48,140 nucleotides of DNA from EX4572-165 sp002254885. Lineage in GTDB: Archaea; Thermoplasmatota; E2; DHVEG-1. Where the stretch lies: assembly GCA_029939595.1 (NCBI GenBank), contig JAOZSQ010000009.1:1-48140 (forward strand). The letters are read 5' to 3'. A model generated the notes under the pieces. That model did not search any database. It had not been told where the DNA came from and worked only from the letters and a program-made list of their open reading frames with translations. Of this stretch, positions 1 to 7,362 are shown piece after piece. The position numbers and the translations under genes are program-made. Numbering within the stretch: the stretch's first letter is position 1; each line of letters opens with the position of its first letter.

Positions 1-46
1 TGGTAATTTATGACTTATAAATGATTCAATGGGTTTATTGAAAGTA

Positions 47-58
47 TTTTTTTTTTTT
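47..58 (+). other. Run of twelve T at the window edge
   Basis: Twelve consecutive T on the + strand. Archaeal transcription often ends at T-rich tracts, so this may terminate a + strand gene lying before the window. Nearby, GGCATA and TATGCC (around 67 and 90) form a weak inverted repeat. No gene is visible in the first 113 bases. Confidence 0.3.
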
Positions 59-113
59 GGGTAGGGCATAAGTTTACTTTTTTTCTATATGCCTTGAGGG
101 ATTATCACTATGA

Positions 114-872
114 TTAACCCAGCTCAAATCCAATAGCAAGACCCGCCATTCCAAGAGCAAAAAAATTTGAATAAAACGTAATCGCAGGACCATTTTCAGG
201 TGGAAACAATGAATCAAAAGCAAATAGCATAATGCCAATAAATCCTGATAAAATATGTATCAAATAGGGGTAAGTCAATGTGTATTGATAATAAAGTGCG
301 TTATCCTCAATATCTAAACATAATACCGCACCTAGGCCAATAAGTCCTGTTGAAAAAATATTGCCGGCAATATGTTTCATCACAGGCATACGACGAAATC
401 CTATTCCAAATCCAAAACCCATTCCTGCTAGGAGTATTGGTGCGAATTTACTTTCAAACTTGGCAGCATTAATAATTGAGAAGTTATCCAAACTATTGGT
501 CATTGAATCTGAAATGTCAAAAATATCACTCAGAGATATGTCATTGTTAATAATTCCATATTCTTTCATTAGTCTGATTTTTTCTTCAAAAAGATCAACT
601 AAGGATAGATCTAGTTTAGATATATTTGAAATTTTTTTTATAAAAGTATTGTATGCTTCTTTTGTTATTTTAACGACATTTCGTTGAAATTGTCCGTCTT
701 TGTCTGCAAAATAAACTAAAATATTAATACCATTGAGGGAGGTTTTTTCTTGTTTATGGTTTTGATTAATAATTTTATAGTTTGCATCGGCATGAATCGT
801 TTCTATTATGGGAATTGAGGCCATTGAGCATAAAATAACTCCTATTATAACAAATTTTATTTTTCTATTCAT
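114..872 (-). CDS. Hypothetical exported/membrane protein with C-terminal membrane segments
   Basis: I do not recognise a family. The 252-residue protein begins with a positively charged, hydrophobic signal-like segment (about residues 4-28), followed by a soluble region of about 115 residues outside the membrane. The C-terminal ~110 residues hold about four hydrophobic segments rich in Gly and Phe, including a repeated GFGFGIGF stretch near residue 152. The ATG at 872 is the natural start because the signal-like segment begins directly there. No close Shine-Dalgarno is seen; an AT-rich TATA-like tract lies around 904-919. The gene stands alone, transcribed toward the window edge, with a 418-base intergenic region behind it. 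Function unknown; a small envelope protein is the most that can be said. Confidence 0.75.
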   Translation of the reverse strand: MNRKIKFVIIGVILCSMASIPIIETIHADANYKIINQNHKQEKTSLNGINILVYFADKDGQFQRNVVKITKEAYNTFIKKISNISKLDLSLVDLFEEKIRLMKEYGIINNDISLSDIFDISDSMTNSLDNFSIINAAKFESKFAPILLAGMGFGFGIGFRRMPVMKHIAGNIFSTGLIGLGAVLCLDIEDNALYYQYTLTYPYLIHILSGFIGIMLFAFDSLFPPENGPAITFYSNFFALGMAGLAIGFELG

Positions 873-959
873 CTAGCATCAAATTAAAAAAGAGAAATAA
901 TGTTTTATAAATATAATGATAATATTGTCGGTTAATGACGAATATTTAAAGTGATATTG

Positions 960-1147
960 CAGGGATAACAATAATAAAAAAAGAGTAAAATTAAATGAGT
1001 GGTGGGAAAGCATTTCCCATTAAAGGAGAGGAGGATGGGATGAAATAAAAATCTGGATAGTGATGCTTCCCCACATTAGATGTTTACTTGAAGAACAAAA
1101 GAAACGTACATTAATCAACAATAATAAATTAATGTAAGTTCATTGTC
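960..1147. ncRNA. Structured intergenic element, candidate small RNA (strand unsettled)
   Basis: The 418-base gap 873-1291 has no convincing coding frame but shows nested complementarity. AAGCAT (1008-1013) pairs with ATGCTT (1063-1068), continued by GG/CC and GTGG (999-1002) with CCAC (1071-1074). Inside it TCCCAT (1015-1020) pairs with ATGGGA (1035-1040) around a purine-rich loop. A separate perfect 9-base-pair stem joins TACATTAAT (1107-1115) and ATTAATGTA (1128-1136). Read on the minus strand, a TATA-like AATATTATA lies near 1167-1176 and the structure is followed by a T7 run (977-983), which would fit a ~180-nt terminated RNA. On the plus strand a TATA-like ATATTTAAA near 943-951 is also possible. 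Confidence 0.35.
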
Positions 1148-1253
1148 ACCTCTTTTCAACACCCATATAATATTTACATTTCATAGTATTAATATGTTGT
1201 CAAGTTTTTTTACTAATTTGGGATAAATCAATTTTTTTTTTTCACAAATGAGA

Positions 1254-1267
1254 TTATATTAATATAT
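1254..1267 (+). promoter_or_regulatory. TATA box of the DUF63 gene
   Basis: TTATATTAATATAT is centred about 31 bases before the ATG at 1292, and there is no Shine-Dalgarno before that ATG. This spacing fits a leaderless or nearly leaderless archaeal transcript. Confidence 0.55.
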
Positions 1268-1291
1268 GATATTACATTTCACAATACGACT

Positions 1292-2329
1292 ATGCAGAAT
1301 TTAAAAAAAATAACAGAAAAAAGATGGTTCATTCCAATAGGATTACTTAGCCCATTATTGATCCTAATTATTGGATATGTCCTTTTTCCATCAATCATAT
1401 ATGACCAATTTATTTGGAAATATTTCTGGGGACCAATTTCATCTGATGCATTAAGTCAACATGTATCACATAATGGAATTGTAGCAGCACAAAAATTCAC
1501 ACTTATTTCAGAAATTATCTATGGTGTACTTGTTGTTATTGCATTGTATGGATTAATGCAAATTCTTAAAAAATGTGATATCAAAATCGATACAAAATTT
1601 TTCATAGCAATCATTCCATATGTTCTCTATGGGTCTGTTGTTCGAGTATTAGAAGACGCAGAATTTTTTACAGAACCATTAGTATATTGGTTTGTTACCC
1701 CTCTTGTTTATTTTCAAACACTTTTCTGGTTTCTTCTTATTCTTTTAATAGGTATAATATTATCAAAAAAAATAAAGAAAAGTTTTATCACTCCTCTCAA
1801 TGTTGTATTTATTGGGGGATTATGTCTTTTAACACCATTTATCTATATTACTTCACTTTGGATGCTGGGGAATCAATGGAGCTATTCAAATGGTGTACGA
1901 TTTGACATCTTTATTCTTGTAAACTTCATTCTTTTTACTATTATTGTAAGTGTATATGGTGTTGGTAAATATTTTAAACGATATCCTTGGTTGATTATCT
2001 ATACAGGGATAATCAATCTTTCAATGATTTTTGGTCATATGCTTGATGGCTTTGCAAGTTGGATTAGTATTTATGATCCATTTAACATGGGACTTCCAGC
2101 ATATATTGAGAAACATCCAGCATCAGATATGTTAATGCAAATTTGGCCACCCTTATTCCCAATTGTTAAATTTTTACTTATTGTAATAGTGATCTATATA
2201 TTTGATATAATTTATAAAAAAGATTTTGAGGAATACCCTCGATTAGTTCCATTATTAAAAATTGGGATATTCATCCTTGGTTTTGCACCTGGACTTCGTG
2301 ATCTACTTCGTGTATGCATGGGAGTGTAA
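1292..2329 (+). CDS. DUF63 family archaeal integral membrane protein
   Basis: A 345-residue polytopic membrane protein with about eight hydrophobic segments. The segment following residue 90 (IPYVLYGSVVRVLEDAEFF) and the later FGHMLDGFASW motif match the pattern of the archaeal DUF63 family, whose function is not known. Conserved Arg, Glu and Asp within membrane segments (RVLEDAEFF, HMLDG) suggest a catalytic or transport role, but that is inference. The start is supported by a TATA box ~31 bases upstream. The stop is followed after four bases by the TTG start of lipoyl synthase, so the two are probably co-transcribed, although no functional link is evident. Confidence 0.88.
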   Translation: MQNLKKITEKRWFIPIGLLSPLLILIIGYVLFPSIIYDQFIWKYFWGPISSDALSQHVSHNGIVAAQKFTLISEIIYGVLVVIALYGLMQILKKCDIKIDTKFFIAIIPYVLYGSVVRVLEDAEFFTEPLVYWFVTPLVYFQTLFWFLLILLIGIILSKKIKKSFITPLNVVFIGGLCLLTPFIYITSLWMLGNQWSYSNGVRFDIFILVNFILFTIIVSVYGVGKYFKRYPWLIIYTGIINLSMIFGHMLDGFASWISIYDPFNMGLPAYIEKHPASDMLMQIWPPLFPIVKFLLIVIVIYIFDIIYKKDFEEYPRLVPLLKIGIFILGFAPGLRDLLRVCMGV

Positions 2330-2333
2330 ACAA

Positions 2334-3206
2334 TTGGAAAAGAAATCAAGAAGACACCCTGATTGGTTAAAGATTTCCATACCTGGAGGGCAAGAATTTC
2401 AAAAGATTAAGAAGCAACTCAGAAACTCTCATCTTCACACGATTTGTGAGGAAGCGAAATGTCCAAATCTTTCTGAATGTTTTCAAAAAGGAACTGCAAC
2501 CTTTTTGATACTTGGAGATATCTGTACCAGAAATTGTAGATATTGTAATGTAAAAAATGGAATTCCTGGTACATTGAATCCCGATGAGGTAAGTGAAGTT
2601 GCAGAAAGTGTACAAAAACTAGGTCTTTCTCATGTAGTAATCACATCAGTAACAAGAGATGATCTAAAAGATGGTGGAGCAAGCATTTTTGTAGATGCAA
2701 TCAATGCAATTAAGGAAAAAAAATCTACATGTTCTATTGAGGTTCTCATCCCTGATTTTAAAGGAAATCAACAATCATTACAGATGGTTTTATCTGCAAA
2801 ACCAGATGTGTTAAACCATAATATTGAAGTCGTTAAGGAATTATTTCAATCGGTTCGACCTGAGGGAAATTATAAACAAAGTATTGATGTTTTAAAACAA
2901 TCTAAACGATATAATTCAGAAATGATAACAAAATCTGGATTTATGGTGGGACTTGGGGAAAGTAAAGACCAGATTTATCAACTTCTTCAAGATTTAAGAC
3001 AAGCAGATGTAAATATTTTAACAATTGGTCAATATCTTCAACCAACAAAAAAACATGTTCCTATAAAGAAATATTATACTCCTCAGGAATTCAATGAATT
3101 ATCTATTCTTGCAAAAAACATGGGGTTTTCTCATATTGAATCTGGGCCCCTTGTTCGAAGCTCCTACAATGCAGAAAATGCATTGAAACAGGTAAGGAAC
3201 ATCTAA
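2334..3206 (+). CDS. lipA: Lipoyl synthase (radical SAM)
   Basis: LipA inserts two sulfurs into octanoyl groups on lipoate-dependent proteins, using S-adenosylmethionine and two 4Fe-4S clusters. From a TTG start the protein has 290 residues. The auxiliary-cluster cysteines are C38, C43 and C49 (CEEAKCPNLSEC) and the radical-SAM cysteines C64, C68 and C71 (CTRNCRYC); the C-terminal RSSY motif, whose Ser ligates the auxiliary cluster in characterised LipA, is present. I chose TTG at 2334 because GGAGTG at 2321-2326 precedes it by seven bases and because LipA proteins start only shortly before the PDWLKI segment; a longer in-frame reading back to 2262 would overlap the DUF63 gene and add an unrelated hydrophobic stretch. 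Lipoate ligase genes follow directly. Confidence 0.95.
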   Translation: MEKKSRRHPDWLKISIPGGQEFQKIKKQLRNSHLHTICEEAKCPNLSECFQKGTATFLILGDICTRNCRYCNVKNGIPGTLNPDEVSEVAESVQKLGLSHVVITSVTRDDLKDGGASIFVDAINAIKEKKSTCSIEVLIPDFKGNQQSLQMVLSAKPDVLNHNIEVVKELFQSVRPEGNYKQSIDVLKQSKRYNSEMITKSGFMVGLGESKDQIYQLLQDLRQADVNILTIGQYLQPTKKHVPIKKYYTPQEFNELSILAKNMGFSHIESGPLVRSSYNAENALKQVRNI

Positions 3207-3218
3207 AAAAACTTATGT

Positions 3219-3227
3219 TTTTATAAA
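3219..3227 (+). promoter_or_regulatory. TATA box before lplB
   Basis: TTTATAAAT centred 28 bases before the ATG at 3251, with no Shine-Dalgarno. The ligase pair therefore probably has its own leaderless transcript in addition to any read-through from lipA. Confidence 0.5.
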
Positions 3228-3250
3228 TGAATTTGATATAGTCCAAATGA

Positions 3251-3538
3251 ATGATTATGAAGATTAAATCAATCTATAAGGTTCCAGATGGAAAATTATT
3301 GAAAATTAATGCAGATATAGATGAAACAAATGATACAATCAAAGATATTAACATAAATGGTGATTTTTTTGCATATCCTGAAGAATCTATAACTGAATTG
3401 GAGAAAATATTACAGCAAAAGAATTTCAAAAGGAAGGATATTATAAAAATAATTACTACTTTTATTGAATCTAAAAAAGTACAATTTATTGGGATTGATG
3501 CAGAATCTTTAACAGAAGCTATTATGAGGTGCGAATAA
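3251..3538 (+). CDS. lplB: Lipoate-protein ligase accessory subunit (LplB, C-terminal domain)
   Basis: A 95-residue protein resembling the separate C-terminal domain of bipartite lipoate-protein ligases. In Thermoplasma acidophilum this small subunit is needed by LplA for lipoate adenylation. Recognition here rests on size, on the pattern in the first half (KVPDGKLLKINADID, then DININGDFFAYPEE) and on the immediately following lplA, the same gene order as in Thermoplasma. The ATG at 3251 sits 28 bases after a TATA box; a second ATG at 3257 is possible. The stop codon overlaps the lplA start as TAATG, so the two subunits are translationally coupled. No cofactor-binding residues are expected in this domain. 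Confidence 0.85.
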   Translation: MIMKIKSIYKVPDGKLLKINADIDETNDTIKDININGDFFAYPEESITELEKILQQKNFKRKDIIKIITTFIESKKVQFIGIDAESLTEAIMRCE

Positions 3539-4302
3539 TGAAAGAAAAATGGCGTCTTCTTCTAACTGGTTTTCAATCTGCTGCTGAAAATATGGCTATT
3601 GATCGAGCAATTCTAGTGGCAAATAGTAAAAAAATGGTTCCACCTACTGTTCGGTTCTATGGATGGACACCCTCAGCAATCTCAATTGGTTATTTCCAAC
3701 AATTGCAGGAAGAAGTTGATATTGATGTCTGCAAAAATAATGGTGTGGATTATGTACGAAGGATTACTGGTGGTGGTGCGGTGTATCATGAAAATGAACT
3801 TACATATAGTATTGTGGTTTCAGAAGATCATCCAAAAATTAGCAGAAACATCCTTGAAAGTTATGGAACAATCTGTGGAGCGGTCATAAAAGGGCTAAGC
3901 AATTTACATATTCAAAGTAGTTATGCTCCAATAAATGATATCCTAGTTAATGGGAAAAAAATCTCAGGTAATGCACAAACAAGAAAATTTCAAACAGTTC
4001 TGCAACATGGGACGATTTTAACCGATGTTGATGTTGAAAAAATGTTTTCACTTCTCAAAGTACCCAATGAAAAAATAAAGGATAAAATGATTTCAAATGT
4101 TAAAGAACGTGTAACTTCTATCAAACATCAAAAAAAGGAAACCATATCTTTTGATGAAGTTGCATTAGCAATGAAAAAAGGATTTGAGGAAGAATTTGAA
4201 ATAACATTAGAACAAGGAACGCTAATAAAGGAAGAAGAAGAACTCGCAGAAAAATTCATTTCAACATGTTTTGGAACCAAACAATGGAATCAAAAAAGAT
4301 AA
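3538..4302 (+). CDS. lplA: Lipoate-protein ligase A catalytic subunit (or related lipoyl/octanoyl transferase)
   Basis: A 254-residue member of the biotin/lipoate ligase-transferase fold. The lipoate-binding motif RRITGGGAVYH and the motif KISGNAQTRK, whose lysine contacts the carboxylate/acyl-adenylate in the family, are intact. With LplB it should activate free lipoate with ATP and attach it to E2 or H proteins. I place the start at 3538 rather than at the in-frame ATG 3529, because GAGGTG (3526-3531) lies six bases before it and TAATG overlap with lplB is a typical coupling arrangement. Having lipA beside it suggests the cell can both make and scavenge lipoate; alternatively this protein acts as an octanoyl transferase feeding LipA. 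No lipoylated protein gene is in the window. Confidence 0.9.
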   Translation: MKEKWRLLLTGFQSAAENMAIDRAILVANSKKMVPPTVRFYGWTPSAISIGYFQQLQEEVDIDVCKNNGVDYVRRITGGGAVYHENELTYSIVVSEDHPKISRNILESYGTICGAVIKGLSNLHIQSSYAPINDILVNGKKISGNAQTRKFQTVLQHGTILTDVDVEKMFSLLKVPNEKIKDKMISNVKERVTSIKHQKKETISFDEVALAMKKGFEEEFEITLEQGTLIKEEEELAEKFISTCFGTKQWNQKR

Positions 4303-4352
4303 TATTGATTCAATGATTTTTCTTCAATTTAACCATGAAAGGATAAATAGAG

Positions 4353-4364
4353 AAATATTTAAAT
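4353..4364 (+). promoter_or_regulatory. TATA box before the DedA-like gene
   Basis: AAATATTTAAAT centred 28 bases before ATG 4387, without a Shine-Dalgarno; fits a leaderless start. Confidence 0.5.
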
Positions 4365-4386
4365 CAAAATTTTATGGGTTGAACAA

Positions 4387-4890
4387 ATGAATTTTATCGA
4401 TTTTTTATTTGGGGTGATGGAAGATCCCATTAGTTATTCAATAGTTTTTCTTATTTATGTAATACTAGCATCAATTATACTTCCAATACCTGTTGAGATT
4501 GGTTTATTTAATTCAAATATAAATCCGGGGATACTAATAATCATATTAGCTATCGGCAAGGGTGTCGGAGCATTCATTGCTTTTGAAATTGGATCTAGGG
4601 TAAGAGGCGGTCTGAAAAAGCGAAGCTATCAAAATATTATTATGAAAAAAATTATTAATTGGTGTGAACGTTTTGTAATGAAATATGGATATTATGGCCT
4701 TTTAATAATTATGAGTACACCCTTAATGTTGGATTCCGCAACTCTCTATCTGTTTTCAATTTTAAATCCTAATGAGGGTGGAGAGGCAATGACCAAAAAA
4801 TGGTTCATTTTGATTAATATCCTCGCAGGTGGTATACGTGGAACAATCATCATTTTAATTGCATATGTTTTTGGAATGAGGCTTGTATAA
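4387..4890 (+). CDS. Small polytopic membrane protein, possibly DedA/VTT-like
   Basis: A 167-residue protein with about four hydrophobic segments. The middle (ILAIGKGVGAFIAFEIGSRVRG) followed by a helix WCERFVMKYGYYGLLIIMSTP resembles the DedA/VTT pattern of a small-residue-rich re-entrant helix, a basic linker and a second motif half; DedA/VTT proteins are lipid scramblases or transporters. The protein is shorter than typical DedA (about 190-220) and the match is by eye only; a 'small multidrug export' type protein is the alternative. The start is supported by a TATA box 28 bases upstream. It converges on the 3' end of the BPL-N gene, 23 bases away. Confidence 0.6.
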   Translation: MNFIDFLFGVMEDPISYSIVFLIYVILASIILPIPVEIGLFNSNINPGILIIILAIGKGVGAFIAFEIGSRVRGGLKKRSYQNIIMKKIINWCERFVMKYGYYGLLIIMSTPLMLDSATLYLFSILNPNEGGEAMTKKWFILINILAGGIRGTIIILIAYVFGMRLV

Positions 4891-4913
4891 AAAAATATAT
4901 TTTTGTATTCTTG

Positions 4914-6245
4914 TTATATGTTTTGTATTTGATGCAATAGGGTATGATTCCAAAAAACATTTGTTTCTAATATTTTTTTCTCTTTTTCATTTAATATCTC
5001 TATTTCTTTTGGAGGCATGTCCTCATTTCTTATATTGGCAGTCCATGCTACCATTCTTCTTACAAGCCACCAAGTATGAGTTAACTCTTCAATTGCTGTT
5101 TCACTAAAAGAATCGATTTGAGTCCATTGATGTAATCCCTTTGCTAAGCAATGAAAACCATTATTATCTAATTCTTTGATTTTCCCTCCATTCCAGATAA
5201 AATATTCTGGATGACTACCGCAAAGAAGAATTCTTCCTTTGTTTTCATTTGGGTATATTTCAGTTGTTATCAGTGCTTTATTCTGAAAATTCATATCAAT
5301 TTTTTTATTGGTTTTCTCCCAATTACCAGAAAAATAATAAGTAAATAATGGGAGATTTTTTATCTTTAATTTGTTGTTTTTAATGAATTTAAGACTTTTT
5401 ATACATCCATTCAACATGCCTCTAAGTCCACCAATATATCTCCAAGCATAGATTTCTGTTTTTTCATTTTTGGTGATATCCTTAGAGGGATATTTTGCAA
5501 GAATTTTCATGGTTCGATCGGGTTTGTTTGGTACTATTAATGCAGGACCTCCCCACCATCTCATACGAATAGTATTGTTGTTTTGATCTGAAAACAACGG
5601 ATTTTCTTTATCGATGGGAAAATCAATTGGTACGCCATTTGATAACAATTTTTTACCATTTTTTGTTTCACCTGGTGCAAAAGAAAAAACAAATGATGCC
5701 ATACCAATGTGTTCTGGAAATTTTTTTTGAAAAGGATAAAATAATGGTACTGCTAAACTTTTATAATAAGATTTAACACAGCTAACTCCAATTGCGCTTT
5801 TATCATAGAGCTTTTCCAGTAAAGTCTTTTTATGATCATTATCGGTGAGAAGCTCAGTAATTAATGCTGCCCCTCCACATATTCCAATATATCCTCCTCC
5901 ATCTTTAATAAAATTGGAAATTCCTTCTTTCCATTTTTTTGTTTTAAAACAAAAGTTTATTCCTCTAATTACTGCCTCTCCATCTCCGACTCCTCCACCC
6001 GGAACTAATAACACATCATAATTTTTTTTTAACAGCTTACCATTAATAATATCTTTATCAAAGATTTCTGTTGTTACGATTTCATAGAATCTATCTAAAT
6101 GTGACCATTGATAACCATCTAAAATCATATGGAAAAAATGTTTTCCTGAACCCCATCCAATCGGCTCATCCATTAAAACGGCAACATGTATCTTATGTTT
6201 TTTTTCAATTGTAGTTTTATTTTCATTTAGTTTCATGTTATTCAT
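4914..6245 (-). CDS. BPL-N / class I glutamine amidotransferase-like protein
   Basis: A 443-residue protein whose first ~240 residues look like the BPL-N domain, a glutamine-amidotransferase-like fold also fused to eukaryotic biotin-protein ligases. The elements are a VAVLMDEP strand, VLLVPGGGVGDGE, and a nucleophile elbow GGYIGICGGAALI with the candidate nucleophile C123. The C-terminal ~200 residues are unfamiliar and contain a GRILLCGSHPEYF segment. No signal peptide is present, so it is probably cytoplasmic. It is last in a four-gene minus-strand operon; its ATG at 6245 overlaps the sulfotransferase stop by eight bases, indicating coupling. The substrate is unknown; amide or ester chemistry on an envelope precursor is only an inference from the neighbours. 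Confidence 0.8.
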   Translation of the reverse strand: MNNMKLNENKTTIEKKHKIHVAVLMDEPIGWGSGKHFFHMILDGYQWSHLDRFYEIVTTEIFDKDIINGKLLKKNYDVLLVPGGGVGDGEAVIRGINFCFKTKKWKEGISNFIKDGGGYIGICGGAALITELLTDNDHKKTLLEKLYDKSAIGVSCVKSYYKSLAVPLFYPFQKKFPEHIGMASFVFSFAPGETKNGKKLLSNGVPIDFPIDKENPLFSDQNNNTIRMRWWGGPALIVPNKPDRTMKILAKYPSKDITKNEKTEIYAWRYIGGLRGMLNGCIKSLKFIKNNKLKIKNLPLFTYYFSGNWEKTNKKIDMNFQNKALITTEIYPNENKGRILLCGSHPEYFIWNGGKIKELDNNGFHCLAKGLHQWTQIDSFSETAIEELTHTWWLVRRMVAWTANIRNEDMPPKEIEILNEKEKKILETNVFWNHTLLHQIQNI

Positions 6246-7362
6246 TTGGTTTTTTATAATCCCAGAACTTTAATGTAAAATCCCAGTTTTTCTCAACAAT
6301 ATCGGTGATTTCATTACTAATATGATAAACATTTGTTTTGTAATCTTTTTTTCTGTCTAGATATCTATTCAAATCTGGAATTGCGTTTTTAAATCCTGGT
6401 AGTTGAAGTTTTTTATATATCTCTTCAACTTGTTTTAGAGGACTTTTTACTAAATCTTCATATCTAATCTCAATAAGATTATTTTTTGGTATCAATCCTT
6501 TTTGTTTAAAATAGCCATTCATTAATCTTTTGTAATTTTCAATTACTTGTGTTTTTATTTCATTTTTATCTCCGGCTTGCAAGGAGAGCTTCTCAAGTAC
6601 TTTATTTCTCATTTTTATTGTGGATAAATATACCTTGTAGGGATTTCTATAAATATGTATGAATTTAGCATCTGGAAATATTTTAAGAAGCATTGGAATC
6701 CTTGCAGTATTTGCAGGATCTTTTAACAGTAACCGTTTCTCTTGATTCATAAAGATCACTGTTTTCATAAAAGTTCTATACATATTCATCCATTGGTTTT
6801 TTTCCTTTTCAGATAAACCTTTGTAATGTATGGATTTCATATATTGTTCTTCTGCGTTTTTTGGAAAATGCAATCCATGAAAAAAAGACCAAGGTGAAAG
6901 AACAGCAAGCCCTGCTTCTTCCTCATATGGGCCATCAATGTCAACATCAATGTTGTCCATTGGTCTTGTTTTTGGTAAAAAATTTGAAAGGAATTCTTTA
7001 AATGGTTCAAATAATGGAAAACAATCTGGAAGCATTGTATGCCATAATGAAACATAACAATATTGCGGATCTTGGGCCATTAGCTCATGAATATATGTTG
7101 TTCCACTTCTCCAATGTCCGATGATTATGACTGGAGGATGCGATATTTTCAAATTATCAATTTTTGTTTGATATTTTTTTTTAAAGAATATTCTTGCAGG
7201 GGTTGTTGCAATGGAGCCAAGAGTAATAAACGCTGCTCTATCAAGATATCTAAAATCAATACCGCCATTATTTTCAATGAGTTGTAAAAAATTTTTAGGT
7301 GAAATACCAAAGAGAGGATGCTGAATATTTCTTTGATTTTTTACCTTTTTATCTTGTTCCAT
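6238..7362 (-). CDS. Sulfotransferase family protein (PAPS-dependent type)
   Basis: A 374-residue protein with the family's 5'-phosphosulfate loop near the N-terminal third, IIGHWRSGTTYIHEL (about residues 80-94), where Arg, Ser, Gly and Thr bind PAPS. KFIHIYRNPYKVYLST supplies the Arg and Ser that recognise the 3'-phosphate. It would transfer sulfate from PAPS to a hydroxyl or amine of a lipid, sugar or small molecule; the acceptor cannot be read. I start at ATG 7362 because GGAG (7369-7372) lies six bases upstream; a TTG at 7374 is in frame but weaker. The start overlaps the DUF2341 gene by 22 bases, and the stop overlaps the next start. Sulfotransferases of this family are sparse in archaea, so transfer from bacteria is possible. 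Confidence 0.88.
   Translation of the reverse strand: MEQDKKVKNQRNIQHPLFGISPKNFLQLIENNGGIDFRYLDRAAFITLGSIATTPARIFFKKKYQTKIDNLKISHPPVIIIGHWRSGTTYIHELMAQDPQYCYVSLWHTMLPDCFPLFEPFKEFLSNFLPKTRPMDNIDVDIDGPYEEEAGLAVLSPWSFFHGLHFPKNAEEQYMKSIHYKGLSEKEKNQWMNMYRTFMKTVIFMNQEKRLLLKDPANTARIPMLLKIFPDAKFIHIYRNPYKVYLSTIKMRNKVLEKLSLQAGDKNEIKTQVIENYKRLMNGYFKQKGLIPKNNLIEIRYEDLVKSPLKQVEEIYKKLQLPGFKNAIPDLNRYLDRKKDYKTNVYHISNEITDIVEKNWDFTLKFWDYKKPNE

Noticed and set aside
2262..2333. Longer N-terminus for lipoyl synthase
   Set aside because: It overlaps the DUF63 gene, adds a hydrophobic stretch foreign to LipA, and lacks the ribosome site that precedes TTG 2334.
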